From Linnemannia elongata (Eukaryota; Mortierellomycota; Mortierellomycetes; Mortierellales; Mortierellaceae), in assembly GCA_036320915.1 (NCBI GenBank), contig JAXBDG010000009.1:1922001-1986000 (forward strand): a stretch of 64,000 bases of DNA. Reading direction: 5' to 3'. Below are positions 48,113 to 61,856 of the stretch, piece by piece. The notes beneath the pieces are model-generated. The model did not search any database. It was given only the letters and a program-made list of their open reading frames with translations, and was not told the origin of the DNA. Each line of letters starts with the position of its first letter. Within the stretch, counting starts at the first letter, position 1. The position numbers and the translations under genes were made by a program.

Positions 48113-49412
48113 CGAAAGGGGCCCTTAGTCTTGACGATAGGTGAGGTGGAGTTGGAGTAGCGGTAGGAGTGGGAGTAGGAGGAGGAAGAGGAAGAGCCTG
48201 TGGCTGTTGTTACTGTTCTTGGTTGTGTGTAGTTGAAAGACTGTTGGCTCGGCACGGCAGAATTCGGCTTGTTGGTTATTTGTGTGAGTAGGTGATGGAA
48301 AGGGAAGTAGGGCGAGAGGGGTGTTTGTTGGTTGTTGAAAAGGGGAAGAGAGGAAGTTAGAGAGACGGGTACGGATGACTGTGGTATTGGGGTGTTGGAC
48401 TGTGGTTGACTATAATGTGGGTGGGTGGATGTTGGTTGTTCTTTGTATGTAAGAGAGAGGTAGACAAGGAAGGAAGGAAGGAAGGAAGGAAGGAAGGAAG
48501 GAAGGAAAGAAAGAGAAAAAAGTAACGAAGGAAGGTGGAGGAGAGGAAGAGGAAGAAAAAAAGAAGCAAAGAGAGATAGAGGGAGAAAGAGGATAAGCCC
48601 ACGGCCAAGCCCGATGGTTGTTGCTGTCACTGGTACTGGTGGTCTGCGGAGAGAGCAGTCGAAAAGGAAAGGCGGGCGTCGGTCGGAAGGGGACAGGGGG
48701 AACGTGAGTGACAAGAGTGAGGACTGAGAAGGAAAGGAGACTGGTTGAGGGTAAAGTGGGGCGAGGGAGAGGGAGGAGGAAGAAGAGGAGGATGAGAGGA
48801 AGAGGCAGGAGTGGTAGAGCGTGAGAGTGGAAAATGACTGGGTGCGAATTGAGTGAGTGAGTTGAGTGAGTAAACGTGAAAAAAAAAAAAAAAAAAAAAA
48901 AAAGAACCATGGCCGAGCGAACCCCTTTGCCCAACTTATATGGACTGCTTTTTTCTGTGCTCTTCGAGCAAATGATGGCGAAATGGACGAGGGACAAGGG
49001 AAGCAAAGAGGAAGGGCTGTCTGTCGCTCATTGCACACAAAGGAGGAAGCGCAAGCAAGGCACATCCTATTGGCTAATGAGCACACTCCTCATATCATAT
49101 GGCAAATGAAAGAAAAGCGAGGTGGCTTGAGTCCTTGTGGTTGACCCTTACCTTGAAAAAGACAAAGAAGAAGAGTGTGAATCGTGGCAGAATGAAAGAT
49201 AAAAGAAGAACGACGAAACTAACAGTCGCGCGATACAAGATGAATGAAGTCATCATTCATCTCTCTTCTTCCTTCTCTTTCCCCCTTTACCACAACAAAT
49301 AAAAACCCCCAATCGACTCCCACGCACACTCTCTCACTCACACTCACTCCCACACACACACGCACACTCTCACTTACATACCACTTTCACACATACCTCA
49401 TTTACATTCACC
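48113..49412. other. Divergent low-complexity region between Yippee and BAP31 genes
   Basis: Read on the minus strand, 48113-48860 is an extended CT-rich leader for Yippee. It includes a GGAA tetranucleotide repeat (48467-48507) and a 25-nt A run (48879-48903). The right end (49250-49400) is CT/CA-rich and leads into the BAP31 gene. No gene is supported. Confidence 0.6.
48467..48507. repeat. Tetranucleotide microsatellite (GGAA)n
   Basis: About ten tandem GGAA units in the leader region upstream of the Yippee gene. Confidence 0.9.
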
Positions 49413-50608
49413 ATGTCGCTGCCTTACACCATGGTCTTCACTCTACTGATGACCGAGGCAAGTCTCGTTGTCGTTGTTGTTTCTCACTGCTCAAACAAAA
49501 GAAGAAAAACGTTTTACTTACCCTATCCATTGACACGCTTACTTTACTATTTTAGATGCTCGTCTTTATCGCGCTCATCGTAAGTGCACGCCTTCCTATC
49601 AAAGTCATTGCAATTGCGATCTGGAGGTCTATGCGACAGGATGCAAGGACTTTCAATGCCTTCAGGTGATCCTCAGGAAAGACACGGAGAGACAATGGAA
49701 CATCCTCACTCATATATTACCTTGCTCTTGTTGTTTCCACCGATGATCGTAGCTTCCTTTGCCTCACAACTGGAGAAGGGGCACGCTCAAGTTCTTATCA
49801 CAGTCACCGCTGATGGGTCAAGTCCAGCACATCATGAAGATTGTCTTTGTGTAAGTTATGGTCCCTGCTTCATATTTGTAGTTGCATGCCATGCAGCCGG
49901 ACCCCGATCTAACCCACGAGTACCTTCTTTTACCTTCAATGCCGTGCACAGGGGTGTGTTTATCCTTTTTGTGGGTAGGTGAGCTTACGAATAATACAGG
50001 CGTACTACATACCTTGGAAATCGGAGTAGAGAATGTGGTCATAGCAATAGGAGTAAAAGCTAGAGGAGAACGAGAAAAAGGAGAGATAATGCTCACACGA
50101 TTTGTCAATAATTGCTCTCTGCTGTCCTTGTTTGATAGATTCTGTGAACCGTGTTGCCAAGGTTGAGGAGGTCAGTGAGCACTCGCACCACCACCACGAC
50201 CATATGGCCCAGTCCAACGTCGCCGCCCGCCGATTCTACGCTCAGCGAAACATGTAACCAGCACAGCCATACCTTTCCTTGTCATTGTTGTTCTCGGTCT
50301 TGGAAGGGCTTGACACAAGACCTCGACGAAAGTGACCAAGCCTCACTCATTCATTCTCTATACTGAATATTTTTTTTCTTGAATGTGTCGTATAGGTATC
50401 TGACTGGCTTCACATTGTTTCTGTCGCTTATCTTAAACCGCTCGTTCTTTATGATCCTGGATCTTCTTCAAAGCGAAGAAAAGATGGAGACCATCAGAAA
50501 CGAGGTACGTACGACGGAAGGAGATCAATGCATGTTCACACGGACATACGCCAATAACTTTCTTTGTGTTACACCATTTTCCCAGGTTGCTAACAATGAC
50601 CTATTCCC

Positions 50609-50639
<31 letters not shown>

Positions 50640-50897
50640 GATTGTAAAAAGGCATCGGTGCAGAGCAAAGAATATGAGCGAGCATTGGAGTCGGAGACCA
50701 AACTGAAGAAAGAGGTCAAGGAATTGAGCGACATTGTGTCCACCCATGCGTCAGCCAAGCGTGATCTCGACAACCTCAAGAAGCAGGCCAAGCAGCAGCA
50801 GGAAGAGTATGTCCGCCTTGCTGATGCTAATACTGAGATGGAGAAGAAACTCCAAGGGGTCGAGTTGAAGAACTTGGAGGGCAAAAAGGACATTTGA
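49413..50897 (+). CDS. BAP31-like ER membrane chaperone/sorting protein
   Basis: ER membrane protein that assists export and quality control of membrane proteins (yeast Yet family). Seven exons: 49413-49457, 49556-49579, 49753-49850, 49952-49974, 50139-50253, 50396-50504 and 50652-50897; 219 residues. Seen after splicing: TM1 in MSLPYTMVFTLLMTEMLVFI, LPLPHNWRR, TM2 IMKIVFVGVFILFVDSVNRV, a His-rich loop (SHHHHDHM), TM3 YLTGFTLFLSLILNRSFFMI and a long C-terminal coiled coil. The C-terminus KKDI is a KKxx ER-retrieval signal. Intron 1 uses a GC donor (GAG|GCAAGT). Intron 6 contains 26 T (50609-50634) and an unusual AAG acceptor. Exons of only 23 and 24 nt are required for the family match. Confidence 0.92.
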
Positions 50898-53800
50898 TCT
50901 GGTATTTTTATTTTTTATTTTTGTGCGTGGTTGCTAGCTTATCGGGAATTGTTTTTCTTGCAGCCATGGTATGGCGTGTATTTTGCCAATAAAAAGAGAC
51001 ACATACAGTAGAGCAGGTCCCAACAGAGTGTATGGCGATAATGTTGTAGTTGCAAAGGATGGGAGGATGGGAGGATGGGAAGCGGACAAGAAAAAAAAAG
51101 AAGAGTACAACAAGAGAGGAGGAAGGTTCACCCATCTTGTGGAGGACCTCAAAAAGGTGAGGAAACAAAAAAGTTTTTTTCCCCGACAGCAGCATGACCA
51201 TGCGATGCAGCTGAGCAATGGTCGACCACATCGAGGAAGGACAAGGGGAGGGATGGATGGAAAAAAAAATAAGATTTGCGTACGTGTGTACGTATGAAAT
51301 GATTTTCTTATGTGCTCAACGGTCGAGTGGGACCCGGTCCCTGTCGAGAAAAAGAAAAGAGACAAAAAAAACGACATACATGTACGCAAACACACAAACA
51401 AACGACACATGGGAATAAGGTCCACGGGGGGGGGGGGAGAGGGGATAGAAAGAGCAGCATCAACATCAACAAAAGAAAGAAAGAAAAAAATAACGCTAGC
51501 GTACAAACATACCCTCGTTTGCATGCTCATTTTGTTATTTGCCGTTGGAGTCACGGCCATATTGCAGGCGGAATAGGACTGACAGGACAAAGAGAGAAGG
51601 CCAGAACCAACCAATGCAATTGAATAGAAGGGACAGGAAAGAGAGAGGAGGGGGTTCGAATTCATTCGTCTGTTGATTGATTGATTGATTGAAAGACAGG
51701 GACCACACATTGAAGCGAGACCGTTCAGGAACAAGGGGACATGGATAAAAGGAGTAAAATGGAAAGAGAACGGTGAGGATGAGGATAGATAACAAACGAA
51801 CGGTCAACAGATGTAGAACTGTTTGTTCACTTCACTTTCAAAAAGAAAGAACGTTGACGACGACGACGACGACGGTGATCCTTTCTTTCGAATGAAAGAC
51901 GGGGACGAAGAGGTCAGGTACCAAAAGGACAGAAGGAGACAAATGGGGATCGATCCTGTCTGTCGGCACTAGTCCAGTCAGGTCTGGCATGAGCATCCAT
52001 CAACAGTGAACGGCAAGGAAGGAAGGCAGGGATCTTGCCTTCAAAAAAAAAAAAAGAGCCAAAAAAAAAAAGCTTCTTTTTTTTCTCCCCTCTTGTCCGC
52101 TCGTTTCTGTTGCTGTTTGTTGTTATTCGACCACCACTGTGTGTGCGTCCTCTTATCCTCGTCCCTATTCCCCTTCCCTTTCCCTTTCCCTTTTCCTTTT
52201 TCCCTTTTCCCCTTTTCTGTTTCTTCCTTTTTCTTCTTCTCTTCTCTTCCCTCCTCACCCCTCTCGCCCGCCACCATTTTTTTTTCTTCCCCTCACCCTC
52301 CTCCCTTCATCCTTCCTCCCTTCCCTTCCCTCCATCTTTCTCCCTTTCCACCCATCCTCATCAGTTTGCTTCCGACTCTTGGTGTGGTTTCTTTTTTTTA
52401 TATATATATATTCCCTTTTATTCTCCCCCCGGTTCTCATCTCGTCGAAGAAACGTGGGTCCTGACTCATCTCAAGAAGAACACACACACAAAAGGACAAT
52501 AGGTAAGAAACGACAATCAAGTCTGTTTTGTTTTTGTTTCTCTTGTTATCCTGTTTCAACACCGAACGGTGCACAAAGAAAAAAAAAACGAGGGGGGCGG
52601 CAACATGGAGCATGGACCTTGACAACGTGGGTGCATGCTCTCGATATTCTTCCCTTTTTTTTGTCCCTTTTGCCTGTCTATCTGCACATACTTCGCCTGA
52701 AGCCCATGGTGTTCCCTATCTTTTTATTCTGAGCACAAAAGCGAAACACACCCACGCCCGTTCGCACATCGTTTATCTTATACCTACTTTTGACCGAGAT
52801 GCTCATCATCCGAGAAAAAAAATAATACTTGTCCTCCTTTGAATGGGCTCCATCTCCCGAGGTCGAGGTGACGGTACTTCAGGGCATACTGTCAGCAAAG
52901 TGTCAGTCACTCCTAAAGTGATGATGATGAAAGTTAACGATGAAGAGGGTTCTCATTCTATTCTGGATTCTGTTTCCTCCGGGGAGGGCTTCCCTTTTCC
53001 TCCTTCACGCCCTTTGTGCTCTTTTTACTTGAATTTTCTCGCTCTCTAATGCGGTTTTCTTGACAGTGACATGGACAGAACGATAAGTGGTCAACTGGGT
53101 TGGTTTTTTTCGTTCTTGTATATATAAGGGTCGGTAGGATTGGACCAATTGCCCATTGGTCATTTTGCAGCCACATTCGATGCATATTCCAGTTTCCTTC
53201 TCCTTTTCTCATCATCCCTTTCAGGCTGCTTGCTTTACTGTTCATTTATCCTCTCGTCTGTTTTGCATTCCAGGTTCACCCCCTCATATGACAGGAGACA
53301 ACAGACAGAACAGAGAGGAAGAAAAAAAAATAGCTATACGAGAGGGGAAGGAAGGGAAAGGGACAGGATGCAATGCTGCGTTCTTTTACTTTCCAATGTC
53401 ATTTTTCATGCGAGAGTTGGGAAGGGCGTATGTACGTATGTGGCCGGGAGTGAGTGGTCTTGATCCCGTCTCTTTTTCTTTATATTCCTTTGCATTGCCT
53501 TGCGCCTCTGCCAATTGCCCCGTCCCTCTCTGTGCTGCCTCTGCCATTCTCCTCATGATCATCCCCTTCCCCCTTTGGAACTCTCCCAGCACATCACTGC
53601 ATGTTATCTGCCCATTTTCGCACCTCGCTTCGTTCTCTGTCGCTGCCCTGTGTCAATGGATCGTGGTTGCACAGGAAAACAGTTAGTTTCCTTGCCTTTT
53701 TGTTTGTCTGCCAGTCTGCCTACAAAAAGAGAAAACGACCAAACACCGCCTTCTCCTTTCTATTTTTCTTTTTCTTTTCTCCCCAAACTCTCCTTTCTCC

Positions 53801-54101
53801 CGTTGAGTTCTCCCTTCCCGTTCCTTGTTTTTACTCTCCCTTTCTCTCTCCCTCTCTTCATACACTCATGTATATTCTCCGCCCCTACGATTCTTCACGA
53901 CCTTCTATTAACTTCTTTACGCCCTCATGATCTGACGCTTTAACGATCTTTACCATCTTTACGATCTCACGACCCTTTTAACGCGTTCAACTCCCCTAAC
54001 GTATGAAAAAAGAGCACACAGCACCATTCTCATTTGCAATGACTAAAGTATTTTCATGCCCCCAACTATCGTTTGCTTGTAGACCAATCGCCACCTAAAT
54101 A
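50898..54101. other. Long low-complexity intergenic region upstream of the myosin gene
   Basis: About 3.2 kb without credible genes. Composition switches from purine-rich (50.9-52.0 kb, with a 12-nt G run at 51426-51437) to strongly CT-rich (52.0-54.0 kb), as expected for a long promoter and 5' leader of the myosin gene. A GAC triplet run lies near 51857-51873 and a TA run near 52400. Open frames here are Ser/Phe/Leu/Pro low complexity. Confidence 0.6.
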
Positions 54102-57100
54102 ATGTCTTTGGATACCTATGTCAAGGGTACCAAGTGCTGGTTCACAGATGTCCAAGAGGGCTGGATCAGCGCCACCCTCAGCACCACAGATGTTGCTGCC
54201 GACGGAAAAGTCACCCTGACTTTTGTGGACGATAACGGAAAGGTATGTCTCAGGAACACCTGCTGCGAGACACAGAATGGTCTGCTTTTTGATCCCATGA
54301 CTGTATTTTTACTTACCAGAACGTGCCTTTTTTTTTTATCTTTGTTGACAACTATAGGACCATGTCTTCTCGTCCACACTCGCCAAGATTGAAGAATCCA
54401 ATGGTGCCAACCTCCCTCCCATGCGCAACCCTCCGCTCTTGGAAGGCACAGAGGATTTGACCAACCTTTCATATCTCAACGAACCCGCTGGTAAGAGAAT
54501 CGAAATCAAAACTAATGATGTGGTTTAAATGCATGCTGTTGATCCAATAACTCCCTTCTAATCTGCTCGTGCCTTTCCACCCCTTTAATTGTCAATGCTA
54601 GTTCTGAGCAATATCAAGACGCGTTACTCTCACTGCAACATCTACACATACTCTGGAATTGTGCTTATCGCTGCCAATCCCTTTGCCCGTGTCAACCTGT
54701 ACACCCAGGACATCATTCAGGCCTACTCTGGCAGGAGACGTGGTGAATTGGAGCCCCATTTGTTCGCCATTGCCGAGGATGCCTACCGCTGCATGATCCG
54801 CGACGAGAAGAACCAGACTATCGTCGTCTCTGGAGAGTCTGGAGCTGGTAAAACCGTCAGTGCAAAGTTCATTATGCGTTACTTCGCCACTGCCGACGAT
54901 AGCGAGCGCGGCACCGATTCGTCTAAGACCGGTATGAGTGAGACTGAGGAGCAGATTTTGGCCACCAACCCTATCATGGAAGCCTTCGGTAACGCCAAGA
55001 CCACCCGTAACGATAACTCTTCCCGCTTCGGAAAGTTCACCGAGATTCAGTTCGACAAGGAGCGCAACATTATCGGAGCCAAGATCAGGACATACCTGTT
55101 GGAGCGTTCAAGATTGGTCTATCAGCCCGAGCTCGAGCGTAACTACCATATTTTCTACCAGTTGGTCGCTGGTGCCCCTCCATCCGAGAAAAAGGAGTTG
55201 GATCTCCAGTCCATCCAGCAGTTCAACTACTTGAAGCAGGGAGGTGTCCAGACCATCAACGGCGTCGACGATGCTGCCGAGTTCGAGATCACACAGCGCG
55301 CCCTTTCAACGATCGGTATCTCAGTCCAGGCTCAGTGGGATATTTTCCGTCTCTTGGCTGCCTTGCTCCACATCGGTAACATCCAGGTCACTGGTCGTAA
55401 CGATGCCATGATTTCCGATGAGGATCCTTCCTTGATCACTGCTTCCCGCGTCCTCGGCATTCCCCTCTCAGAGTTCAAGAAGTGGCTCGTCAAGAAGCAG
55501 ATCACCACCCGCTCCGAGAAGATTGTCTCCAACTTGAAGCCCGACCAGGCCTTGGTTGTCCGTGACTCCGTTGCTAAGTATATCTACTCGTCTCTCTTCG
55601 ACTGGTTGGTTAACAACATCAACGCCAGTCTTTCCAGCGAGGCCATCGCCAGCAAGATCCATTCCTTCATCGGTGTCCTCGATATCTACGGTTTCGAGCA
55701 CTTCAAGAAGAACTCGTTCGAACAGTTCTGCATCAACTACGCCAATGAGAAGCTCCAGCAAGAATTCAACCAGCACGTCTTCAAGTTGGAGCAGGAGGAG
55801 TACGTCCGTGAGAAGATTGACTGGAAGTTTATCGAGTTCAGCGACAACCAGCCTTGTATCGAGATGATTGAAGGTCGCTTGGGTGTCCTTTCCCTTCTTG
55901 ACGAGGAGGCTCGCATGCCCTCTGGTTCCGATCAAGGATGGTGCAACAAGCTTTTCACTCAGCTCGGCACTGAGAAGCACAAGAAGTGGTTCACCAAGCC
56001 CCGTTTCTCCAACTCTGCCTTCACCATTTCCCACTATGCCCACGATGTCACCTATGACTGCGATGGATTCCTCGAAAAGAATCGCGATACCCTTCCCGAC
56101 GAACTGTTGAACTTGATCAAGAACTCTGACAACGAGTTCTTGGAGGAGGTTCTCATGACCAGTGCTACCCTCGGCGCCGGAGGAAGCGTAAGTTGAACTT
56201 TGTGATTTCTTTGTTGCCCTTTTTGCCACAATTCCTTATCTACAATACAAGACGCTAACACCGACTTTACTACTTATATTTTTTTATACCATAGTTGACT
56301 GAGGACAAGCGCAAGAGTGTCATCAACAGAAAGCCTACTCTCGGATCCATCTTCAAGGGCTCTCTCATCCAGCTCATGGACACCATCAACTCGACTAACG
56401 TCCACTATATCCGCTGTCTCAAGCCCAACGAGGCTAAGCAGCCTTGGGTCTTCGATGCTCCCATGGTCCTCGGTCAGTTGCGTGCCTGCGGTGTTTTGGA
56501 GACCATTCGTATCAGTTGTGCCGGTTACCCCTCCCGCTGGTCCTTCCCCGAGTTCGTCGAGCGTTACTACATGTTGGTCAACTCTGAGCACTGGGGCTTT
56601 GACACCCAGAAGATGTGCTCTGCCATTCTTGAGGCCACCATTAAAGAAGCCGACAAGTACCAGGTCGGTCTCACCAAGATCTTCTTCCGTGCCGGTCTGC
56701 TCGCCTACATGGAGAAGCTTCGTACCGAGAAGTTGAACGGCTACGCCACCTTGATCCAGAAGAACGTCCGCCGCTTCGTTGCCCAGAAGCAGTACCAGCG
56801 CATTCGCAGTGCCGCCATCAAGATCCAGTGCTTTGCCCGCAAGGTCATTGCCCAGAAGGCCGCCCGCGCCCTTCGCGAGGAGCGCTCCGCTGTCTTGCTC
56901 CAGACCTTCTTGCGCGGTTACGTTCAGCGCAAGAAGTACGTCGAGACCCGCAACCACATCCTCCGCGTCCAGTGCCTCGTTCGTGCCAAGCAGGCCCGCA
57001 ACGCCTTCCAGAACATGCGCGAGACCAACGGCGCAACCAAGATTCAGCAGATCTGGCGTGGAGCTGTCGCCCGTCGCCAGTTCAAGAAGGAGTTGCACGC

Positions 57101-59279
57101 CATTGTTCTCGTCCAGTCGTGCATTCGTCGCAACAAGGCTCGCAAGGCTCTCTTGGCTCTCAAGGCCGAGGCCCGCTCTGTGAACCATCTGAAGGAAGTC
57201 TCTTATCGCCTCGAGGGAAAAGTGGTGGAGCTGACGCGAGCTCTGGACTTGGCGCATCAGCAGAACAAATCTTTCGACGCCCAGGTGGCGAGCCTCGAAA
57301 CCCAGGTCCGGTTGTGGAAAGAAAAGTACGAATTATCACAACATACCAAGTCGAAGGAGATTGCTCTTGCTGCGGAGAACCCCACTGTGCCCAAGAACGA
57401 GTTCGAGACTCTGAAGGCCGCCAACGTGGAGCTTCAGTCCAAGTACAACGAGTCGATCGAGAAGGTCAGGACACTCGACCAAGAGATCGCAAAGCTCACC
57501 GAGTCTCTGGCAAAGACCAAGGAGGAGATCCACAAGCTGGCCGCTCAAGCCAAGGTCAAGCCCGAGGACTCGGAGACGGTGACGGCCCTCAAGCGCGAAA
57601 ACCAGTACGTCCGCGAGCAGTTAGCTCAACTGTCAAAGGCTACTGGACGCGACACCTCAAGCTTCCCAGTTACGTCGAAGGTCCACTCCCCCCCATCCAG
57701 CAATAACAACGCCTCTCAGCCCCATTCGGTCCCCTCGATCCATAGTCAGCTTGCCCAGGGCACTATCGACAAGTACGAGAACTCGTACTCCTTTGCTAAG
57801 GAGACCCCTCACAAGATCGTCACCACTCTTCCCGCCGCCGTCCCCATCCCCCACAACGCCAAGGCCGCCCCCAAGGCCACTCGTAACCGCAGCAACAGCA
57901 CCCCCGACATTGCTGCTCTCGAGAACGGTACCCTCTTCAAGCCCCAGAAGACCACCAACAGTGTCTTTGACAACCTCGACAACCACAGCCGCACCGCCAA
58001 GACCATGTCGGGCGATGACTGGTCTCGCCGCCTTCCCCGCTCTCGCCCTAGCATTCACAGCCTGATCGAGCAGCCCGAGGTCGAGATCATGCGCATCCTC
58101 GAGGACGAGGAGGGTCTCCAGGAGGAGATCTTGAGCGGATTGATCAAGAACATGAAGATCCCCTCGCCCAGTCTGTCAAACCTGCCTTTGATCAAGGAGA
58201 TCATGTTCCCCGCTCACTTGATTGGTCTCTTGACTACACAGATGTGGAAGTACGGCTACATCAAAGAGTCCGAGCGTCTGATGATCAACGTCATGCAGGC
58301 TATCCAGCAGCAATCGATGGCCATTGTCGGCGACGATACCATCATCCCCTGTGCCTACTGGTTGTCGAACGTGCACGAGCTCTTGTCTTTGATCTGCATT
58401 AGCGAACAGGAGATTACTCGTGAGGAGTTGATGGCCCGTTGCGGAGACGACTACGACTGGACCGAGTACGAGCAGTTGGTTTCGACCGTCAAGTATGAGT
58501 TGGAGTGCCTCGAGTACAACATCTTCCACGTCTGGATGAAGTCGCTCAAGAAGCAGTTGAACAAGATGATCATCCCCGCCATCATTGAGAGCCAGGCCCT
58601 TCCCGGATTCATCACCAACGACTCTGGACGCTTCTTCAACAAGTTGATCGGATCCGGCCCCACCTTCAGCATGGACGACCTCCTGATGTTGTTCAACAAG
58701 ATCTGGAAGGCCATGAGCTGCTACTATGTTGAGCACTCTGTCGTCCGCCAGGTCATGACCGAGTTGCTTAAGATGGTCGGCGTCACTGGTTTCAATGACT
58801 TGTTGATGCGCCGCAACTTCTGCACCTGGAAGCGCGCCATGCAGATCCAGTACAACATCACCCGTATTGAGGAGTGGTGCAAGGGACACGATCTGCCCGA
58901 GGGCACCCTCCAACTCGAGCACCTCATGCAAGCCACCAAGCTGTTGCAGCTCAAGAAGGCCTCGCACAACGATATCGAGATCATCTACGACGTCTGCTGG
59001 ATGTTGACCCCTACGCAGGTGCAGAAGTTGGTCCAGAACTACATGATCGCCGACTACGAGGTCCCTGTCAGCCCTGACCTGATCAAGGCCATTGCCCAGC
59101 GTGTTGCCGCCAACGAGAAGAATGATACCCTGATGCTGGACGCCATCTCCCTCGAGGATGCCGGCTCGTTCGAGACCCCCGAGATCCGTGATGTTGACCT
59201 GGATGGTGAGCGCTACCTGCCCGGTTGGCTCGTCAACCTCAGCCGCCTCAAATCGTTGATGCACTTGGTCGTCGTTTAA
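54102..59279 (+). CDS. Class V myosin heavy chain (Myo2/Myo4-like)
   Basis: Actin motor carrying secretory vesicles and organelles toward growth sites. Four exons: 54102-54242, 54358-54490, 54602-56187 and 56295-59279; 1614 residues. An SH3-like N-domain (WFTDVQEGWISATL) precedes the motor with P-loop GESGAGKT, switch I NDNSSRFGKF, switch II DIYGFEHF, HYIRCLKPNE and LRACGVLETIRIS. Six IQ motifs follow (from about LIQKNVRRFVAQ to IRRNKARKA), then a coiled coil, a Ser-rich linker and the DIL/dilute cargo-binding domain (MFPAHLIGLLTTQMWKYGY, FNDLLMRRNFCTWKRAMQIQ, RIEEWCKG). Length matches class V. Exon 1 starts at the ATG at 54102. Codon use is strongly biased toward C-ending codons, which suggests high expression. 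Confidence 0.97.
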
Positions 59280-59752
59280 TCCAGATGACTGTCCAGGCAA
59301 GATGAGTCAGTCCATGATGAGTAACCAATCTCTGAGGATCGCTTCATGTCTTTCGTTCTTTTTATATCTTTCTTTGCTTTTTTATTTGCTTTGTTTGCCA
59401 TTGTTTGTTAGTCCTTTTTTCTTTCTTTACCTTACACCTTTTTGTTCGATACCTTCCTTTCTCCCAAAAAGAACCCGAAAAAAACACCTTTCGAGGTCGT
59501 TTTTTTGTTTGAAGTCCTTAAAAATACCACTTCACCACCTTGTAGATTCATTTCCACTACGAAAATAAAAAAAAGTAGAAAATTTCACAATACCCATTGC
59601 TTCTTGACACTGTTTTCTGATGCAAGCTGGTATGACTCTAAGTTTATTTTACGAGTGAAATAGTAATGCAAGGGCGAATGATGGGATGATAGGATGCAAA
59701 GAAAAAAATATGGTAAAAGATGGCAAAGACAAAGGTAGAAACGTAAAAATGA
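59280..59752. other. Convergent spacer between myosin V and Utp7
   Basis: T-rich 3' flank of myosin meeting the A-rich 3' flank of the minus-strand Utp7 gene. No gene or structured element seen. Confidence 0.55.
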
Positions 59753-61856
59753 TTAATCCATTTTCCTCCTCTTGCCGGTGAAGCGATCCAGGGCAGTGAC
59801 AGGCTCTTCTGGATTGCCTGCTCTCTTCTTGGCGCGTTCCTTCTTGTCCTTTTCGATCCTCTCCAAAAGATCGACCTATCGATATCATGGTTCAAGTTGA
59901 TATGGGTATGGTTAGGATGCAGTTTTGTAGAGATACAAAATACATGCAAGAGATCGTGCGGTATAAAAAAATGGGTATATAGTAACAAAAAAAGCTTACC
60001 TTCTTTTGGTCGACGATGTTCTTGGCCTTCTTTCGGAGGTGACGACGGGAGGATGAGTTCTTGCCACGGGCGCGGTACTTGAGTTCTGTCCACTCGACAG
60101 GGTGAGCAGCGGCCCAGGCCTCCTTCTTCTCCTTGTTGAGGACCTGAATAGGAGCCTTGTCCATCTGACCGACATGGTTGACGTCGAGGGTAATCATCTC
60201 TGGCTGGATCTTCTCCAACAGCGAATGGACCTCCATTTCCTGTCTCTGCTTCTTTGTCTGGAAAGGGTTGGCCTCGAGCGCATCAAAGTTGGCCTCTCCA
60301 GCACCAGGCACAATAATACTCGAGATTCCTCCACGGTGTCCGAAACCCAGCACATCCTCAAAGGGCACAAACTCGACATCTTCAACCGCTGACCCGGCCT
60401 GGAGATGGTTCATGTAAGGCGAAGTCTGCTTGGTCTTGAAGGGGTCCTTCCAGATGCTGACATGAGGCCCAAATCCAACAGCCAACAGACCACGCTGCGA
60501 GACCGAAAGCGACGAAGCTGGCGTAGGTGTGAAATATTCCTGCATAGGTTTATAACTCCGGAGATCCCACAGCTTGAGTTGTCCGTCCAACCCTGCAGTC
60601 GCCATGTAGGTTCCCGAATGGCCTATTGCCATCGCCGTGACGGGGCCACGATGACACTGCATCTTGACCAGGGGGGTTGACATGTTGGGAGACCAGAGGG
60701 TCACTGTTCCGTTGCCGTGTCCCAAATGCATGATGGCTGTGGCGGGGTTCTGGGTCATCACATCGCATTTTCCGAGCTTTGTGCGGTGTTCTGCAACTAC
60801 GTTTCCTGTTGATGTATCCTGGTACTTCAAAAATCCTGAGTTTCCCTGCACATTTCAGTTGTAAATTATGAGTGATAGTAATATGTTAGAAAAACATATC
60901 AAGGATGAGAAGTTGATAAAATGATGTTGCACAATGGGATTCCAAGAGGGGAAACTTACGACGGAGGTGAGCAAGAAGTGGTATGGCAAAAAGTCCAGCT
61001 TGTTGACCTCGATATGGTTCCGTAAGCAATGAATCTCGGTTCCCTGCTTGTCATAGATGTACACGTATTTCTTTTGCGCAACCGCAAACATAGTCTCATT
61101 ATGCAACCAGCTAGTATGAACCAAGTGTGAAAGACACCAAGCATGTCAGCAAATTCACTTGTTGCTAACAAACCCACCCTTCAATAGCAACCACAACGTC
61201 CTTCGTGCACAAAACGCAATCAAAAGGGAACTTACGTGACATCACGAACAGTCTCCCGGAGCTGCATCTCACAACCCAACCGTCCTGCCTGCCAATCAAA
61301 GGCCGCAACATGACCCTTGCGTCCACCGATCAACAAATGTCGTCCGTTGCGGGTATAATCGAGCGCATAGGGTCCAAACTTGAGGTCAAGGTTAAACATC
61401 TTGTGCGTAGTAGAAATATCGACCTCCTTGGCAAGACTCCTCTGAGAAAGTTGGTATGTCTTTTCGATCCCCTCGGGTTCCAGAAATCCGGCTTCCTCGG
61501 TGAGAAGGATCTCCGAGGATGCGGCCTTGTATGCTGCCTCCTTGTATGTCTTTTCCCGTCGCTTGATCGTACCCTTTAGTTTCTTGTCCGTGAGTTTCTG
61601 TTGTTGTTGTATGGTTCCATTTTTGATGAGATGCACGTATCATAATATAGAGGAAAATAAGAGGATGGCGGTGACGAGTAAGTAAGGAGTATGTTTGAAA
61701 GTGCCACAAGTATGCGAAAGTCGAGAAGTGTGTGTAGTGGAAAGACAAGGGGCCTGTTGACGTTACGTTAACACCCTCGACGGCCTTGTTGGCGTCACCA
61801 CGGGCATATTTGGGCACGAGTGCCAAGACGGGGTCCTTCTTCTTCTTCTCAGACAT
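59753..61856 (-). CDS. UTP7: Utp7/WDR46 (BING4) small-subunit processome WD40 protein
   Basis: Component of the U3-containing 90S pre-ribosome needed for 18S rRNA maturation in the nucleolus. Five exons: 61856-61767, 61597-61236, 61110-60960, 60845-60000 and 59875-59753; 523 residues. A Lys-rich start (MSEKKKKDP) is followed by the family linker [20 protein letters not shown] and WD40 blades ([51 protein letters not shown]). The BING4 C-terminal block comes next ([58 protein letters not shown]), then a basic tail KRRKMD. All introns are GT-AG. Length and domain order match the family. Confidence 0.95.

Noticed and set aside
48010..49086. 358-codon minus-strand frame including Yippee exon 1
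   Set aside because: Only its last 33 codons are real (Yippee exon 1). The rest is CT-rich leader that happens to lack stops.
56274..57257. 327-codon and similar long minus-strand frames opposite myosin V
   Set aside because: Mirror frames caused by strong third-position C bias of the myosin gene; Leu/Gly/Val composition without motifs.
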